Counted from the first letter of the stretch, positions 19,442 through 28,449 are shown. The stretch is 64,000 nt of DNA from Acidobacteriota bacterium (GCA_026394075.1 JAPKYX010000085.1:1-64000); one strand, 5' to 3'. The notes: generated by a model from the letters alone, not told the origin. Translations and numbers: made by a program.

Positions 19442-19691
19442 ACTCAACTGCCTTTCGCGCTGAAATGATGCGGATCAGGTCTGAAGCTGGCTCAACAAAC
19501 ACCACCAGCAGCAGCGTCAGCTTCCGGGTCATGCCAATGATCTGGAATCGCTGCTCGCCCGCGTCCTCAATGAAGTAGTTGTCGCCCACTACATGGTTTG
19601 GGTCCTCGAAAATCTCTGCTGCGGTCGTGAAGGAAACCCCGTGGAGTTTTTCGTTCTTCCTGGCTTTGGCCGGATCCCACGTGAATCTCAT
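19407..19691 (-). CDS. brnT: BrnT-type ribonuclease toxin
   Basis: The 94-residue protein shows the BrnT pattern: FTWDPAKARKNEKLHGVSF, then FEDPNHVVGDNYF, EQRFQIIGMT and the C-terminal IRIISARKAVEYEESIYQ. BrnT is a RelE-like fold ribonuclease that blocks translation until bound by BrnA. Toxin precedes antitoxin, the canonical brnTA order. Confidence 0.9.
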   Translation of the reverse strand: MRFTWDPAKARKNEKLHGVSFTTAAEIFEDPNHVVGDNYFIEDAGEQRFQIIGMTRKLTLLLVVFVEPASDLIRIISARKAVEYEESIYQDQFR

Positions 19692-19768
19692 TTCCGTATC
19701 ACATTATCGTATACCTATCACCATCGAAACACGCAACGGGCCGGACAACTCAGAAAACACTTGCATCC

Positions 19769-19794
19769 CTAGCGTTCTACATGTAGAGTTCTAG
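19769..19794. promoter_or_regulatory. Palindromic operator before the PadR gene
   Basis: A perfect 12-bp palindrome TCTACATGTAGA (19776-19787) is flanked at 3 bases on each side by CTAG (19769-19772 and 19791-19794). It ends two bases before the PadR start codon, so the PadR protein could block its own expression there. The function is inferred from position and symmetry. Confidence 0.55.
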
Positions 19795-19796
19795 GT

Positions 19797-20129
19797 ATGG
19801 CATCTGGCCGCGCGGATTCACTACAAGGGGCGCTCTCCCTACTGGTCTTGAAGACCTTGGCATTTGGCGAAATGCATGGCTACGCGATAACGCAGCACAT
19901 CCAGCGGGCTTCTCAAGAAGCGTTGCGGGTGGAAGAAGGGTCCCTTTACCCGGCCCTGCACCGCATGGAGCAGACGGGCTGGATTGCGAGCCAGTGGAAG
20001 CTGACCGAAACCAATCGCCGGGCGCGCTTCTATTCGCTCACTGAGGAAGGCCGTCGCCAACTGGAGGCGGAAGAGCAGAACTGGGCGCGGCTGACCACCG
20101 CCGTGGCGCAAGTGCTGGCCTGGAGCTAA
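19797..20129 (+). CDS. PadR-family transcriptional regulator
   Basis: The 110-residue protein has the PadR winged helix: LQGALSLLVLKTLAFGEMHG, YAITQHIQRAS, VEEGSLYPALHRMEQTGWI and FYSLTEEGRRQLEAEEQNW. PadR proteins are dimeric repressors. It precedes the ADOP permease by 2 bases, the standard pairing in Acidobacteria, and probably controls both genes through the upstream palindrome. Confidence 0.92.
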   Translation: MASGRADSLQGALSLLVLKTLAFGEMHGYAITQHIQRASQEALRVEEGSLYPALHRMEQTGWIASQWKLTETNRRARFYSLTEEGRRQLEAEEQNWARLTTAVAQVLAWS

Positions 20130-20131
20130 CC

Positions 20132-22717
20132 ATGGGACTTCTTAGCAAGCTTCGTAACACGTTGGGCGGTGGCGACCGCGTGGCCGATGATGTCCAGGCC
20201 GAAATGCAGTTTCATCTGGAGCAGACGGCGGCCGATCTGATGGCGTCAGGCATGACACGAACTGAAGCCCAGCGCGAGGCTCGGCGGCGGTTCGGCGCGG
20301 TCACCCGCTTGCAGGATGAGGCTCGCGACGCGGACATGATTGCGTGGCTGGAGGGCTGGCTGCGCGACCTGCGCCTGGCCGCCCGCAGCTTGCGCCGCCG
20401 GCCGGGCATGACGCTGACCGCGGTCGCGTCACTGGCTATTGGACTGGGAGCCACGGCGGCCATCTTCACGATTGTTGACGCGGTGCTGTTGAAGCCGCTG
20501 CCCTTGCCCGAACCCGACCGCCTGATGGTGATCCGCGAGTTCCGCAATGGCCAACAGTCAGGCGGCAATCCTCAACGTTTGAAAGATTGGGCCACCATGA
20601 TCCCAGCCTTCCAAGCAACTACTGGATTCTACGAGGAGACCTTGATTCGACGCGGAGCGCGGGGACCGGAGAAGGTGAACGTCTTGCGGACTTTCGGCCA
20701 GTTCCTCGGCGTACTTGGTGTGCCGCCCGCGGAGGGCCGGCCCTTCACCACCGCGGAAGAGATGCAGGGTGCTCCGGTGGCGGTCTTGTCGCATCGCTTC
20801 TGGAGCACGCGCCTCAATGCCGACCCCGCCATCCTGGGCAAGACCCTGGCCCTGAATAGCGCCACCCTCACCGTGATCGGCGTGCTGCCCCCGTCCGTCC
20901 AGTATCCGGAAGAACTGGAAGTGATCACCCCGGCGACGCCCGAAATGCAGAAAACCCAACGCCGGGCTGGATTCCTGGCTGGCCTGTCGCGGCTGAAGCC
21001 GGGCGTCACGTTGGCGGAGGCACAAGGTCAGGTGAGCACGGTCGCCGCCGCCTTGGCCGCGCAGTACCCGGACACCGACAAGAATCGCAGCGCGCGGTTG
21101 ATGCCGTTCATAGAAGATCAAGTGGAGGATGCGAGGCCCGCGCTCTTACTGTTGCTGGCCACGGTGGTCAGCGTCCTGTTGATCGCTTGCGTGAATGTGT
21201 CCGGCCTCCTGCTCGCACGCGGCGCGGAGCGCAGCAGGGAGTCATCGATCCGCGTTTCGCTGGGCGCGGGCCGCGGCAGCCTGATTCGCCTCCAACTTGC
21301 GGAAAGTCTGCTGCTGGCCCTGATGGGTGGAACCCTCGGAATTACGTTGGCCTTGGTGGGGGTGGATGCCCTGAAAGCTCTGCTTCCGGCGGGCACGCTT
21401 CACCGCCTGGAAACTGCTGCCGTGGATGCCCGTGTAGTGGGCTTCATGGCCGCGATGGTGGTGTTGTCGGCCCTGGTGGCCGGGTTGGCACCGGCCCTCA
21501 AGCTCTCTCGCGTCCAACTCTCGGCCGGCCGCGTCTCCAAGACTCGCAACAGCCGCCATTTGCGGACCGCTCTGGTGGTGGGGCAGGTGATGCTGTCCAC
21601 CGTCCTGGTGGTCGGCTCGGCGTTGCTCGCTCGCAGCCTGTTTGAGATGAAGTCCGCCCCGCTCGGCTTCATTCCGCAGCGGCTGACGATTGTCGAAATC
21701 GACTTCCCGTGGGACACCGAGAAGGTCCGCCTGGAGCAGTTTACGCAACAAGCACTGGACGCCTTCCGCGCCATCCCGGGTGTCAGCGCCGCCTCCGTCA
21801 CCGACCGCCTACCCACGCAAGGCGGCTCCCAATCAGGGCCCATCCTGGTTGTCGGCCGGACGCTGACGCCCGAGCTTTCAGAGCGATCGGTGTCGATGCG
21901 GGGGGCGAGTCCCGAATATCTCGCCACCATCGGCGCGACGCTCAAATCCGGCCAATGGCTCACGCCGCGCGGCGCCAACGGTCCCCGGGAAGCGATCGTG
22001 AATGAAACGCTGGCCCGGCTGTACTTCCCCGACGGACGCGTGCTGGGCAGTGAAATCGCCTTTCAGCGTGGCGGTAAGGCCGTGCCGTACCGCATTGTCG
22101 GCATCATGGCTGATCTGCGCCAAAGTTTGACCAACCGCGAGCCCGCGCCGGAAGCCTTTCTCCCGATGAGCGATGTTTACTGGCCGATGCTCCGCTTCGC
22201 GTTGCGCTCCGAGAGCACCAGTCTGGCCCGGCCGGTCCGGGAGGCGGTGGCCCAGTTTTCACCGGACACGATCATCGACAAGATCTCCACCATGGACGCA
22301 GAGCTGGAAAAGGCGGCCTCATCCCCATCGGTGATCACGTACCTGTTGTCGGGCTTTGCGGGCGTGGCCCTGCTGCTGGCGGCCATCGGCCTGTTCGGTA
22401 TCATCGCGGGTGAAGTAGCGGAGCGCACCAAGGAGATCGGCATCCGTCTGGCTCTGGGTGCGGCCCCGGGGCGCGTTCAAATGGAAGTCCTGCGGCGCGG
22501 CTTGATCGTGGCCAGCGTTGGCTTGGCGGCGGGCCTGCTGGCCACCCTGGGCACCAGCCAGCTGCTGGAATCGATGCTCTATGGCGTCACTTCTCGCGAC
22601 GGCTTGTCGCTGGTGGCCACCGTGGGCGTCCTGCTGGTGGTAGCCGCTTTCGCCTCCTGGATCCCCGCGCGCCGGGCGTCCCGAGTGGACCCCACCGTCG
22701 CGCTGCGCTCCGAATAG
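20132..22717 (+). CDS. ADOP-type FtsX/MacB-like ABC permease
   Basis: The 861-residue protein starts with the cytoplasmic ADOP N-terminal domain (FHLEQTAADLMASGMTRTEA, ARRRFGAVTRLQDEARD). Two FtsX-type permease units follow: a helix at LTAVASLAIGLGATAAIFTI, a large periplasmic MacB-like domain, three helices around 340-430, and a repeat of this order to the end (IIAGEVAERTKEIGIRLALG, ASWIPARRASRVDPTVALRS). ADOP (acidobacterial duplicated orphan permease) proteins occur without an ATPase gene beside them, and none is seen here. Substrate unknown. The preceding padR is likely its regulator. Confidence 0.92.
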   Translation: MGLLSKLRNTLGGGDRVADDVQAEMQFHLEQTAADLMASGMTRTEAQREARRRFGAVTRLQDEARDADMIAWLEGWLRDLRLAARSLRRRPGMTLTAVASLAIGLGATAAIFTIVDAVLLKPLPLPEPDRLMVIREFRNGQQSGGNPQRLKDWATMIPAFQATTGFYEETLIRRGARGPEKVNVLRTFGQFLGVLGVPPAEGRPFTTAEEMQGAPVAVLSHRFWSTRLNADPAILGKTLALNSATLTVIGVLPPSVQYPEELEVITPATPEMQKTQRRAGFLAGLSRLKPGVTLAEAQGQVSTVAAALAAQYPDTDKNRSARLMPFIEDQVEDARPALLLLLATVVSVLLIACVNVSGLLLARGAERSRESSIRVSLGAGRGSLIRLQLAESLLLALMGGTLGITLALVGVDALKALLPAGTLHRLETAAVDARVVGFMAAMVVLSALVAGLAPALKLSRVQLSAGRVSKTRNSRHLRTALVVGQVMLSTVLVVGSALLARSLFEMKSAPLGFIPQRLTIVEIDFPWDTEKVRLEQFTQQALDAFRAIPGVSAASVTDRLPTQGGSQSGPILVVGRTLTPELSERSVSMRGASPEYLATIGATLKSGQWLTPRGANGPREAIVNETLARLYFPDGRVLGSEIAFQRGGKAVPYRIVGIMADLRQSLTNREPAPEAFLPMSDVYWPMLRFALRSESTSLARPVREAVAQFSPDTIIDKISTMDAELEKAASSPSVITYLLSGFAGVALLLAAIGLFGIIAGEVAERTKEIGIRLALGAAPGRVQMEVLRRGLIVASVGLAAGLLATLGTSQLLESMLYGVTSRDGLSLVATVGVLLVVAAFASWIPARRASRVDPTVALRSE

Positions 22718-22748
22718 TCTGCTCAAGTTTCTGCCGGGCGGGGCTAAA

Positions 22749-23216
22749 ATGAGATTGATGCCCCGCCTTGCTTTCGTCGCCGTCGTGTTCGTTCTCGGCT
22801 CCGCCGCCCTTGCGCAACAGCTGCCCGAAGGCCCCGGCCGCGCCGAAACCGAGAAGCTGTGCAAGCAGTGCCACGAAGTGGCCCGCTCCATTTCTCCGCG
22901 CCTCGACCGCGATGGCTGGGGCCAGACGATGACCAAGATGACCGCCTTCGGCATGAAGAGCACTTCGGAAGAGTACGCCCTGGTGCTCGACTACCTGGTG
23001 AAGAACTACCCGGCCGAAGACGTGCCGCGCATCAACGTCAATCAGGCCACCGCAATCCAGTTGGAAAGCGTGCTCGGCCTGCGCCGGTCACAAGCCAAGG
23101 AAGTGCTGGCTTACCGCGAAAAGAACGGAGACTTCAAGACGATCGATGATCTGAAGAAGGTGCCCGGTCTGGATGCGGCCAAGCTGGACGCCAAGAAGGA
23201 CCGGATTCTGTTCTAA
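22749..23216 (+). CDS. Exported cytochrome c / helix-hairpin-helix fusion protein
   Basis: The 155-residue protein has a signal peptide (MRLMPRLAFVAVVFVLGSAA), one haem c site CKQCH, and a ComEA-like helix-hairpin-helix from about residue 95 (INVNQATAIQLESVLGLRRS, FKTIDDLKKVPGLDAAKLDA). Haem attachment places it in the periplasm, where a ComEA-like domain could bind DNA. Its paralogue is convergent at 23238-23738. Electron transfer role is not known. Confidence 0.8.
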   Translation: MRLMPRLAFVAVVFVLGSAALAQQLPEGPGRAETEKLCKQCHEVARSISPRLDRDGWGQTMTKMTAFGMKSTSEEYALVLDYLVKNYPAEDVPRINVNQATAIQLESVLGLRRSQAKEVLAYREKNGDFKTIDDLKKVPGLDAAKLDAKKDRILF

Positions 23217-23237
23217 GCAGGCAGCCGCCCGCAGCCC

Positions 23238-23738
23238 TCAAAAGTCGATCCGGTCTTTGCGCGCATCGACGGCCTGCGTGTCGAGTCCGGGAACCTTCTT
23301 CAAGTCATCGATCGTCTTGAAGTTGCCCTTGGCGCGGCGGTGCTCCACCAGTTTCACCGCTTGGTCCTCCGCCAAACCCAGCACCTCGGCTAGCTCTGCG
23401 GCTTCGGCGGAATTCACGTTGACGCGGCGGACGGCGGCGGCTTTCGAAAAATTCTGGACCAGGTAGTCCATCACCATCACGAAATCTTCGTCCTCACCTT
23501 TAGCGCCACGGCGGATCATGTCGTCCACGATGTCGGCCCAGCCTTCGCGGTCTAGGCGGCGCTTCGTGAAGATGCCGGGGCCATGGCAGTTGCCGCAGAT
23601 GCGTTGGGTGACCGCTTTGCCTGGACCATCGGGCATTTGAACCTTGCTGGCCTGGGCGTGGGCCAACTCGCTGGTGCAGCCGGCGGCGATCAGCCACAGC
23701 AGGGGGGAACGCAGGTGGGTGATGGAGTAACGGAGCAT
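23238..23738 (-). CDS. Exported cytochrome c / helix-hairpin-helix fusion protein, paralogue
   Basis: From MLRYSITHLRSPLLWLIAAG the product has 166 residues with a signal sequence, a haem site CGNCHG and the same C-terminal HhH (VNVNSAEAAELAEVLGLAED, FKTIDDLKKVPGLDTQAVDA). The longer frame upstream lacks a signal-like start. It shares the domain order and the stretch FKTIDDLKKVPGLD with the convergent gene at 22749-23216; their stops are 21 bases apart. Confidence 0.8.
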   Translation of the reverse strand: MLRYSITHLRSPLLWLIAAGCTSELAHAQASKVQMPDGPGKAVTQRICGNCHGPGIFTKRRLDREGWADIVDDMIRRGAKGEDEDFVMVMDYLVQNFSKAAAVRRVNVNSAEAAELAEVLGLAEDQAVKLVEHRRAKGNFKTIDDLKKVPGLDTQAVDARKDRIDF

Positions 23739-23827
23739 GATGGTCCAAGGTGGTGGCACGGACCGCACAGCCCAGCCATTACAGGCATTTTCTCAGATTC
23801 TGCGCGCACCCACGCCAGCGCTATAAA

Positions 23828-25081
23828 ATGCAGGCCATGCTCCTACGCCTGATTGTTGGTGGATGCCTGCTCGCCCTGATGGTGGAAGCCCAGCCCTATA
23901 CGCTGCTGATCAAGGGCGGCACCGTGATTGACCCCAAGAACCGCCGCAATGGCCGACTGGATGTCGCGATCACGGGCAACAAGATCGTCAAAGTGGCCGC
24001 CAACATTCCCGCCGACCAAGCTCGGCGCGTGGCGCGCGCCGATGGCCTTTATGTGGTGCCAGGATTGATCGACATGCACGCCCACGTCTACGCGGGCACG
24101 GGCGTCAAGGCCTTGACCGGAGACAGCAGCGTCTACCCGGACGGATTCAGCTTCCGCTCCGGCTGCACGACGCTCGTCGATGCCGGCTCGGCTGGCTGGC
24201 GCAACTTCGAAGACTTCCGCCAACGCGTGATCGACCGGGCGCAGACGCGCGTGCTCGCCTTCGTCAACATTGTCGGCAACGGCATGAGCCCCGCCGGCGA
24301 AGACGATTCGAAGGAGATGCTGGGCGAACGGGCCGCCGCCGTCGCCACCAAGCACAAGGACATCGTGGTCGGCTTCAAGACCGCCCACTTCGCGGGTGAA
24401 GGCTGGCCGTCGGTGGATGGCGCTCTGGCTGCGGGGCGGGCGACGGGGTTGCCCGTGATGGTCGATTTCGGCTTCTTGAGCCTGGACCGCACGCTATCCA
24501 CGCTGCTGGCCGACAAGCTGCGGCCGGGTGACATCTACACCCACTGCTACTCCGGCCATCGCGGGGAGCTAGGCGAAGACGGCAAGGTGAACGCCGCCAT
24601 GCTGGCGGGACGCAAGCGCGGCGTCCTGTTTGATGTCGGCCACGGCGGCGGCAGCTTCTACTGGCCAGTGGCGGCGGCTCTCACCCAGCAGGGCTTCTGG
24701 CCGGATTCCATCTCCACTGATCTGCACACCGGCAGCATGAATGCCGGCATGAAGGACATGGCCAACGTGATGTCGAAAATGCTCAGCCTGGGCGCGCCGC
24801 TGGAACAAGTCATCCGCCAAAGCACCTGGAGCCCGGCGCAGTTCATTAAGCGGCCCGAGCTGGGCCATCTCGACGAAGGCGGAGAGGCCGACGTCACGGT
24901 GCTCAAACTGGAAACCGGCGACTTTGGCTTCCTGGATTCCGCCGGGGCCGTCAAGAAGGGCACGCAGCGTCTGGTGCCGGAAGTGACCATCAAGGCCGGC
25001 CGCGTCATGTGGGATCTGAATGGCCGCGCCGCCACCGACTGGCAGTCGTTCAAGTACCAGAAGCGCGCCTCGCGCCCGTAA
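23828..25081 (+). CDS. Amidohydrolase/deacetylase-family metallohydrolase, exported
   Basis: The start MQAMLLRLIVGGCLLALMVE gives a signal peptide; a second Met three codons later is equally possible. The body is a dihydroorotase/D-aminoacylase-like TIM barrel: IKGGTVIDPKNRRNG, the metal-binding DMHAHVY, a probable carboxylated Lys in GFKTAHF, then STDLHTGSMN with the catalytic Asp region. Similar proteins include Atu3266-type deacetylases acting on N-acyl amino acid esters. Substrate is not determined. An AGGAG site and only 11 bases separate it from the next gene, so the two form an operon. Confidence 0.82.
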   Translation: MQAMLLRLIVGGCLLALMVEAQPYTLLIKGGTVIDPKNRRNGRLDVAITGNKIVKVAANIPADQARRVARADGLYVVPGLIDMHAHVYAGTGVKALTGDSSVYPDGFSFRSGCTTLVDAGSAGWRNFEDFRQRVIDRAQTRVLAFVNIVGNGMSPAGEDDSKEMLGERAAAVATKHKDIVVGFKTAHFAGEGWPSVDGALAAGRATGLPVMVDFGFLSLDRTLSTLLADKLRPGDIYTHCYSGHRGELGEDGKVNAAMLAGRKRGVLFDVGHGGGSFYWPVAAALTQQGFWPDSISTDLHTGSMNAGMKDMANVMSKMLSLGAPLEQVIRQSTWSPAQFIKRPELGHLDEGGEADVTVLKLETGDFGFLDSAGAVKKGTQRLVPEVTIKAGRVMWDLNGRAATDWQSFKYQKRASRP

Positions 25082-25092
25082 AAGGAGCCAAC

Positions 25093-25839
25093 ATGCTGAT
25101 CGCCAACCCCAAAGGTAACTACTCGTTCGTCCAAGGCATCGCGCCCTATTCAGCGGGCGCTGTGGCGGAGCCCGGCTTTGAGATTGTCCACGTTCGCTTT
25201 CAACAGCCCATCCCACTGGCCCAGGGGTTTGAGCGCGTGAAGGCGCATCTCACCTCGCGCCAGCGGCCTCTGCAAGCACTCTGCGGCATGGAGCTCCGCT
25301 CGCCCAAGCCTTTCACCTTCCAGGGCTTTGCCGACTTCAATGCCAGCTACATCAACGTCCTGAAAGGCTGGGACATCTTTTTGGGGCCCACCAACCCCGT
25401 CGCCCGCACCAACATCGCCCCTGAGATGGGCGCTCCGCCCGTGCCGTCGCTCTATGGCTTCAGCTATACACTAGCCAGCCCGCGTCGCGAGAAGACGTTT
25501 GTGGTGGCCGGTGCGGGTGAGCTGCCAGAAGGCTCCCTGGACCCGCACGATGTCGTTCGTGCCGGGCAAACCACACCCGAGGCCTTGCGCGAAAAAGCTC
25601 GCTACGTCATGGGCCTGATGACCGGCCGCTTGAAGGGCCTGGGAGTCGGCTGGGACCAGGTGAGCGTCACCGAAGTCTACACCGTCCACCCGATCTGTAG
25701 CTTCCTGGCGCAGGAGATCGTCCGGCCCATGGGTGCCTCGCAGATCCATGGCGTCACTTGGCATTACGCCCGCCCGCCGATTGTCTCCATCGAGTTCGAG
25801 ATGGATCTCCGCGGCTGCCGGCAGGAACTCGTGCTGTAG
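25093..25839 (+). CDS. CnbZ-like protein (2-aminomuconate deaminase-related)
   Basis: The ATG at 25093 has a good ribosome site (AGGAG, 25084-25088); the longer frame runs into the previous gene. The 248-residue product begins MLIANPKGNYSFVQGIAPYS and contains FADFNASYINVLKGWDIFLG, TFVVAGAGELPEGS and VSVTEVYTVHPI. I recall such sequences as related to 2-amino-5-chloromuconate deaminase CnbZ and the RidA-like deaminases. That family assignment is from memory and moderate. The pairing with a secreted amidohydrolase suggests catabolism of an N-containing compound. Confidence 0.55.
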   Translation: MLIANPKGNYSFVQGIAPYSAGAVAEPGFEIVHVRFQQPIPLAQGFERVKAHLTSRQRPLQALCGMELRSPKPFTFQGFADFNASYINVLKGWDIFLGPTNPVARTNIAPEMGAPPVPSLYGFSYTLASPRREKTFVVAGAGELPEGSLDPHDVVRAGQTTPEALREKARYVMGLMTGRLKGLGVGWDQVSVTEVYTVHPICSFLAQEIVRPMGASQIHGVTWHYARPPIVSIEFEMDLRGCRQELVL

Positions 25840-26081
25840 CAGCGTTTTTATCTTTACTTAATTATACATTCGTCGTATCTCTACTGCGCCTAGCCGTGCT
25901 CTCCCCTGGATGGACGGAAAATCAGGATTTTTTGTCAACTTTCCGTCACAGGCGACCCGTACATATTCAGCGCCAAACATTATCCGTTTAGACGAATTTT
26001 TCACTGGCAATTCAAGATTACGTCGGATATACTCAGCCCACGGCGCGGAACACCGCGCATCACTTCAGTTCAGGGGGCTAT
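25840..26081. other. A+T-rich gap before the sugar dehydrogenase gene
   Basis: These 242 bases hold no convincing gene. The composition drops clearly (TTTTTATCTTTACTTAATTA near 25846, TTTTTTGTCAACTTTCC near 25926). A promoter for the rightward sugar dehydrogenase is expected here, but no clean -35/-10 pair can be chosen by eye. Confidence 0.4.
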
Positions 26082-27683
26082 ATGTACTTTCGCGAAAGCT
26101 GCCGTTCGGCGGCCCGATCTGTCGCGTTCTCACTCATGGTTTCGCTGGCGGCCAACGCCGCGCCAGCGCTCCGGGATCCCAACCTAAAGGTGACCACCGT
26201 CGTCACCGGTCTCACCCAAGCCACCGGTATGGCCTTCATTGGTCCCAACGACTTTTTCGCGATTGAGAAAGCGTCCGGCCGGGTGAAGCGCGTCACCAAC
26301 GGTGTGGTGGTGGCCACCGTGCTGGACCTGCCGGTGAATTCGAATTCTGAGCGTGGCCTGCTGGGCATCGCCCTGCATCCCAACTTCCCCACGACGCCTT
26401 CGGTCTATCTCTACTGGACCGAAAGCAGCACCGGCGCCGACTCCACCGTGGTGCTAGAGGTGGGCAACCCCTCTTCAGCCTTCACCCCGGGCACCCCGCA
26501 ACCGCTGGGCAATCGCGTGGACCGCTTTACGTGGCTGCCCACCAGCAACCAGTTGACCTACGACCGGAACATCATCCAGCTGCACGCGCGCCAGAGTGAT
26601 TTCAATAGCACGGCGACGCCGCTGGTGGCCACTCCGGCGGGCAATCACAACGGCGGCAAGATCGCCTTTGGTCCGGATGGCAAGATCTACATCATGATTG
26701 GCGACAACGGCCGCCGCGGCTGGATGCAGAATCTGGCCAATGGGCCGTACTTGCCGCCAGGTGTCGATGACGAATTTGGCGGGCCGGCTCCGGACAACGC
26801 GCACGTCACGGGCTCGATCTTCCGTCTGAACGATGACGGGTCCACGCCTGCTGATAACCCGTTCTACGCGGCCGGCGCCGCGATTGGCGGTCAGGCGGGT
26901 GCCAACATCCAGAAGCTGAACTCTTACGGCCACCGCAATGGCTTTGGGTTGGCCTTTGATCCGCTCTCGGGCAACCTTTGGAACTCGGAGAACGGTGATG
27001 ATTCCTTCGACGAGATCAACCGAGTGGTACCGGGTGGGAACTATGGCTGGGTGCAGGCGATGGGCCCGATCAGCCGCCTGGCGCAATTCAAGCTGATCGA
27101 GATGAACATGTTCACCCCCAGTGCCACCACCGTCATTGGTGCCGTGCAGCAACTGCGCTATCCGGTGAGCCGCATTGCCTACTCTCCGGCCCTGGCCATG
27201 TCCCGCTTGCTGATGCTGCCCGGAGCCACCTATCGGGACCCTGAAATGAGCTGGCGCTACTCCATCCCGCCGTCGGGTTTGGGCTTCGTCCAAGGCAACG
27301 GCCTGGGCGCGGAATATGCGGGCACCCTGTGGTCCGGCGAAGCGCGCACCACCAACATCATTAATGGCAGCACCGGGACCTTCGCCGGTGGCGTGCTGAT
27401 GCGCTTTAAGCTGACCGCCGACCGGGCACACCTCGACCTCAGCGCTGACCCGCGCCTGGCGGACAAGGTGGCCGACAACGGCATTGGCTATCCGCTGCCC
27501 GTTGGCACTCCGGCCGGCACCGCTGGCTACAAGTTCGACGGCCGCGAGAGCGAAACCCTGATGGTGGGCGACGGCTTCGGCGTCATCACCGACATCAAGA
27601 CCGGCCCGGACGGCAATCTGTATGTGGTGTCCAACACGGACAACGCGGTCTACATGATCAGCCGCAACGTCCTGCTTCCCTAA
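26082..27683 (+). CDS. PQQ-dependent sugar dehydrogenase-like protein
   Basis: The 533-residue protein has a signal peptide (ending near AANAAPA) and the six-bladed propeller fold of soluble glucose/sorbosone dehydrogenases. Evidence: TQATGMAFIGPNDFFAIEKA, ERGLLGIALHPNF, GGKIAFGPDGKIYIMIGDNG, SYGHRNGFGLAFDPLSGNLW and the C-terminal TDIKTGPDGNLYVVSNTDNA. Such enzymes oxidise sugars in the periplasm using PQQ and calcium. Whether this copy binds PQQ is not shown. A PEP-CTERM protein follows 29 bases after it on the same strand. Confidence 0.85.
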   Translation: MYFRESCRSAARSVAFSLMVSLAANAAPALRDPNLKVTTVVTGLTQATGMAFIGPNDFFAIEKASGRVKRVTNGVVVATVLDLPVNSNSERGLLGIALHPNFPTTPSVYLYWTESSTGADSTVVLEVGNPSSAFTPGTPQPLGNRVDRFTWLPTSNQLTYDRNIIQLHARQSDFNSTATPLVATPAGNHNGGKIAFGPDGKIYIMIGDNGRRGWMQNLANGPYLPPGVDDEFGGPAPDNAHVTGSIFRLNDDGSTPADNPFYAAGAAIGGQAGANIQKLNSYGHRNGFGLAFDPLSGNLWNSENGDDSFDEINRVVPGGNYGWVQAMGPISRLAQFKLIEMNMFTPSATTVIGAVQQLRYPVSRIAYSPALAMSRLLMLPGATYRDPEMSWRYSIPPSGLGFVQGNGLGAEYAGTLWSGEARTTNIINGSTGTFAGGVLMRFKLTADRAHLDLSADPRLADKVADNGIGYPLPVGTPAGTAGYKFDGRESETLMVGDGFGVITDIKTGPDGNLYVVSNTDNAVYMISRNVLLP

Positions 27684-27712
27684 ACCAAAACTAACAACGG
27701 AGAACTTTATCC

Positions 27713-28423
27713 ATGAAACAATTCCTTCTCTTGACCGCCCTCCTGGGGGCACTGGTGCCGGCCCAGGCCGGCCAACTGATCACCAACGGTGGCTTTGAAG
27801 CGGGCTTCACCGGCTGGACTCGCGCCGACACGTTGGGTAGCGACGGCACTTTCACCATTCAATCGGGCACCGCCAGCCCCGTCAACGGGGACACGGTTCC
27901 AGCGCCCCCGGGTGGCAGCAACGCCGCCATGAGTGACGCCGCTGGACCTGGTAGCCACGTGCTCTATCAAACGATCACGCTGCCGGGCTTGATGGTCACT
28001 TCCGCGACGCTCAAGTTTGACCTGTTCATCGGCAATCGGGGCGACCTGTTCGCCACGCCCGCCTCAGGAACCCTCGACTTCGGTATCAATGCGTTCAACC
28101 AACAGCTTCGCGTGGATCTGATGGTGGAGGGCAGTGATCCGTTCAGCGTGACGGCTGCCGACATCCTGCAGAAGATCTACCAGAGCAAAGCGGGTGACAC
28201 CCTCATCACCGGCTACAACAACTTCACCATCGATGTGACGTCGCTGGTGAACTCGAACCTCGGCAAGAATATCCGCCTCCGGTTCGCCGAAGTGGACAAC
28301 TACGCTCCGCTGCAGGTGGGCATCGACAATGTCAGCCTGAATGCCGTCCCCGAGCCTTCCTCGGTGGTGATGGCCCTCAGCGCCGCCTTGATCGGCCTGG
28401 TCCGGTTGCGCCGCCGGCCGTAG
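27713..28423 (+). CDS. PEP-CTERM sorting-domain protein
   Basis: The 236-residue protein has a signal peptide (MKQFLLLTALLGALVPAQAG), a jelly-roll-like beta domain (LITNGGFEAGFTGWTRADTL, DNYAPLQVGIDNVSLN) and a classical C-terminal PEP-CTERM tripartite end: VPEPSS, hydrophobic helix, then RLRRRP. Exosortase recognises this tail and processes the protein for the cell surface or extracellular matrix. A purine-rich CGGAG ribosome site precedes the ATG. Likely co-expressed with the sugar dehydrogenase upstream. Confidence 0.9.
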   Translation: MKQFLLLTALLGALVPAQAGQLITNGGFEAGFTGWTRADTLGSDGTFTIQSGTASPVNGDTVPAPPGGSNAAMSDAAGPGSHVLYQTITLPGLMVTSATLKFDLFIGNRGDLFATPASGTLDFGINAFNQQLRVDLMVEGSDPFSVTAADILQKIYQSKAGDTLITGYNNFTIDVTSLVNSNLGKNIRLRFAEVDNYAPLQVGIDNVSLNAVPEPSSVVMALSAALIGLVRLRRRP

Positions 28424-28449
28424 CCATCACTCTTACAACCCACCCTCAA

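Noticed and set aside
26475-27752. 425-codon open frame opposite the sugar dehydrogenase gene
   Set aside because: Shadow of a gene with clear protein motifs on the plus strand; no sensible motifs of its own.
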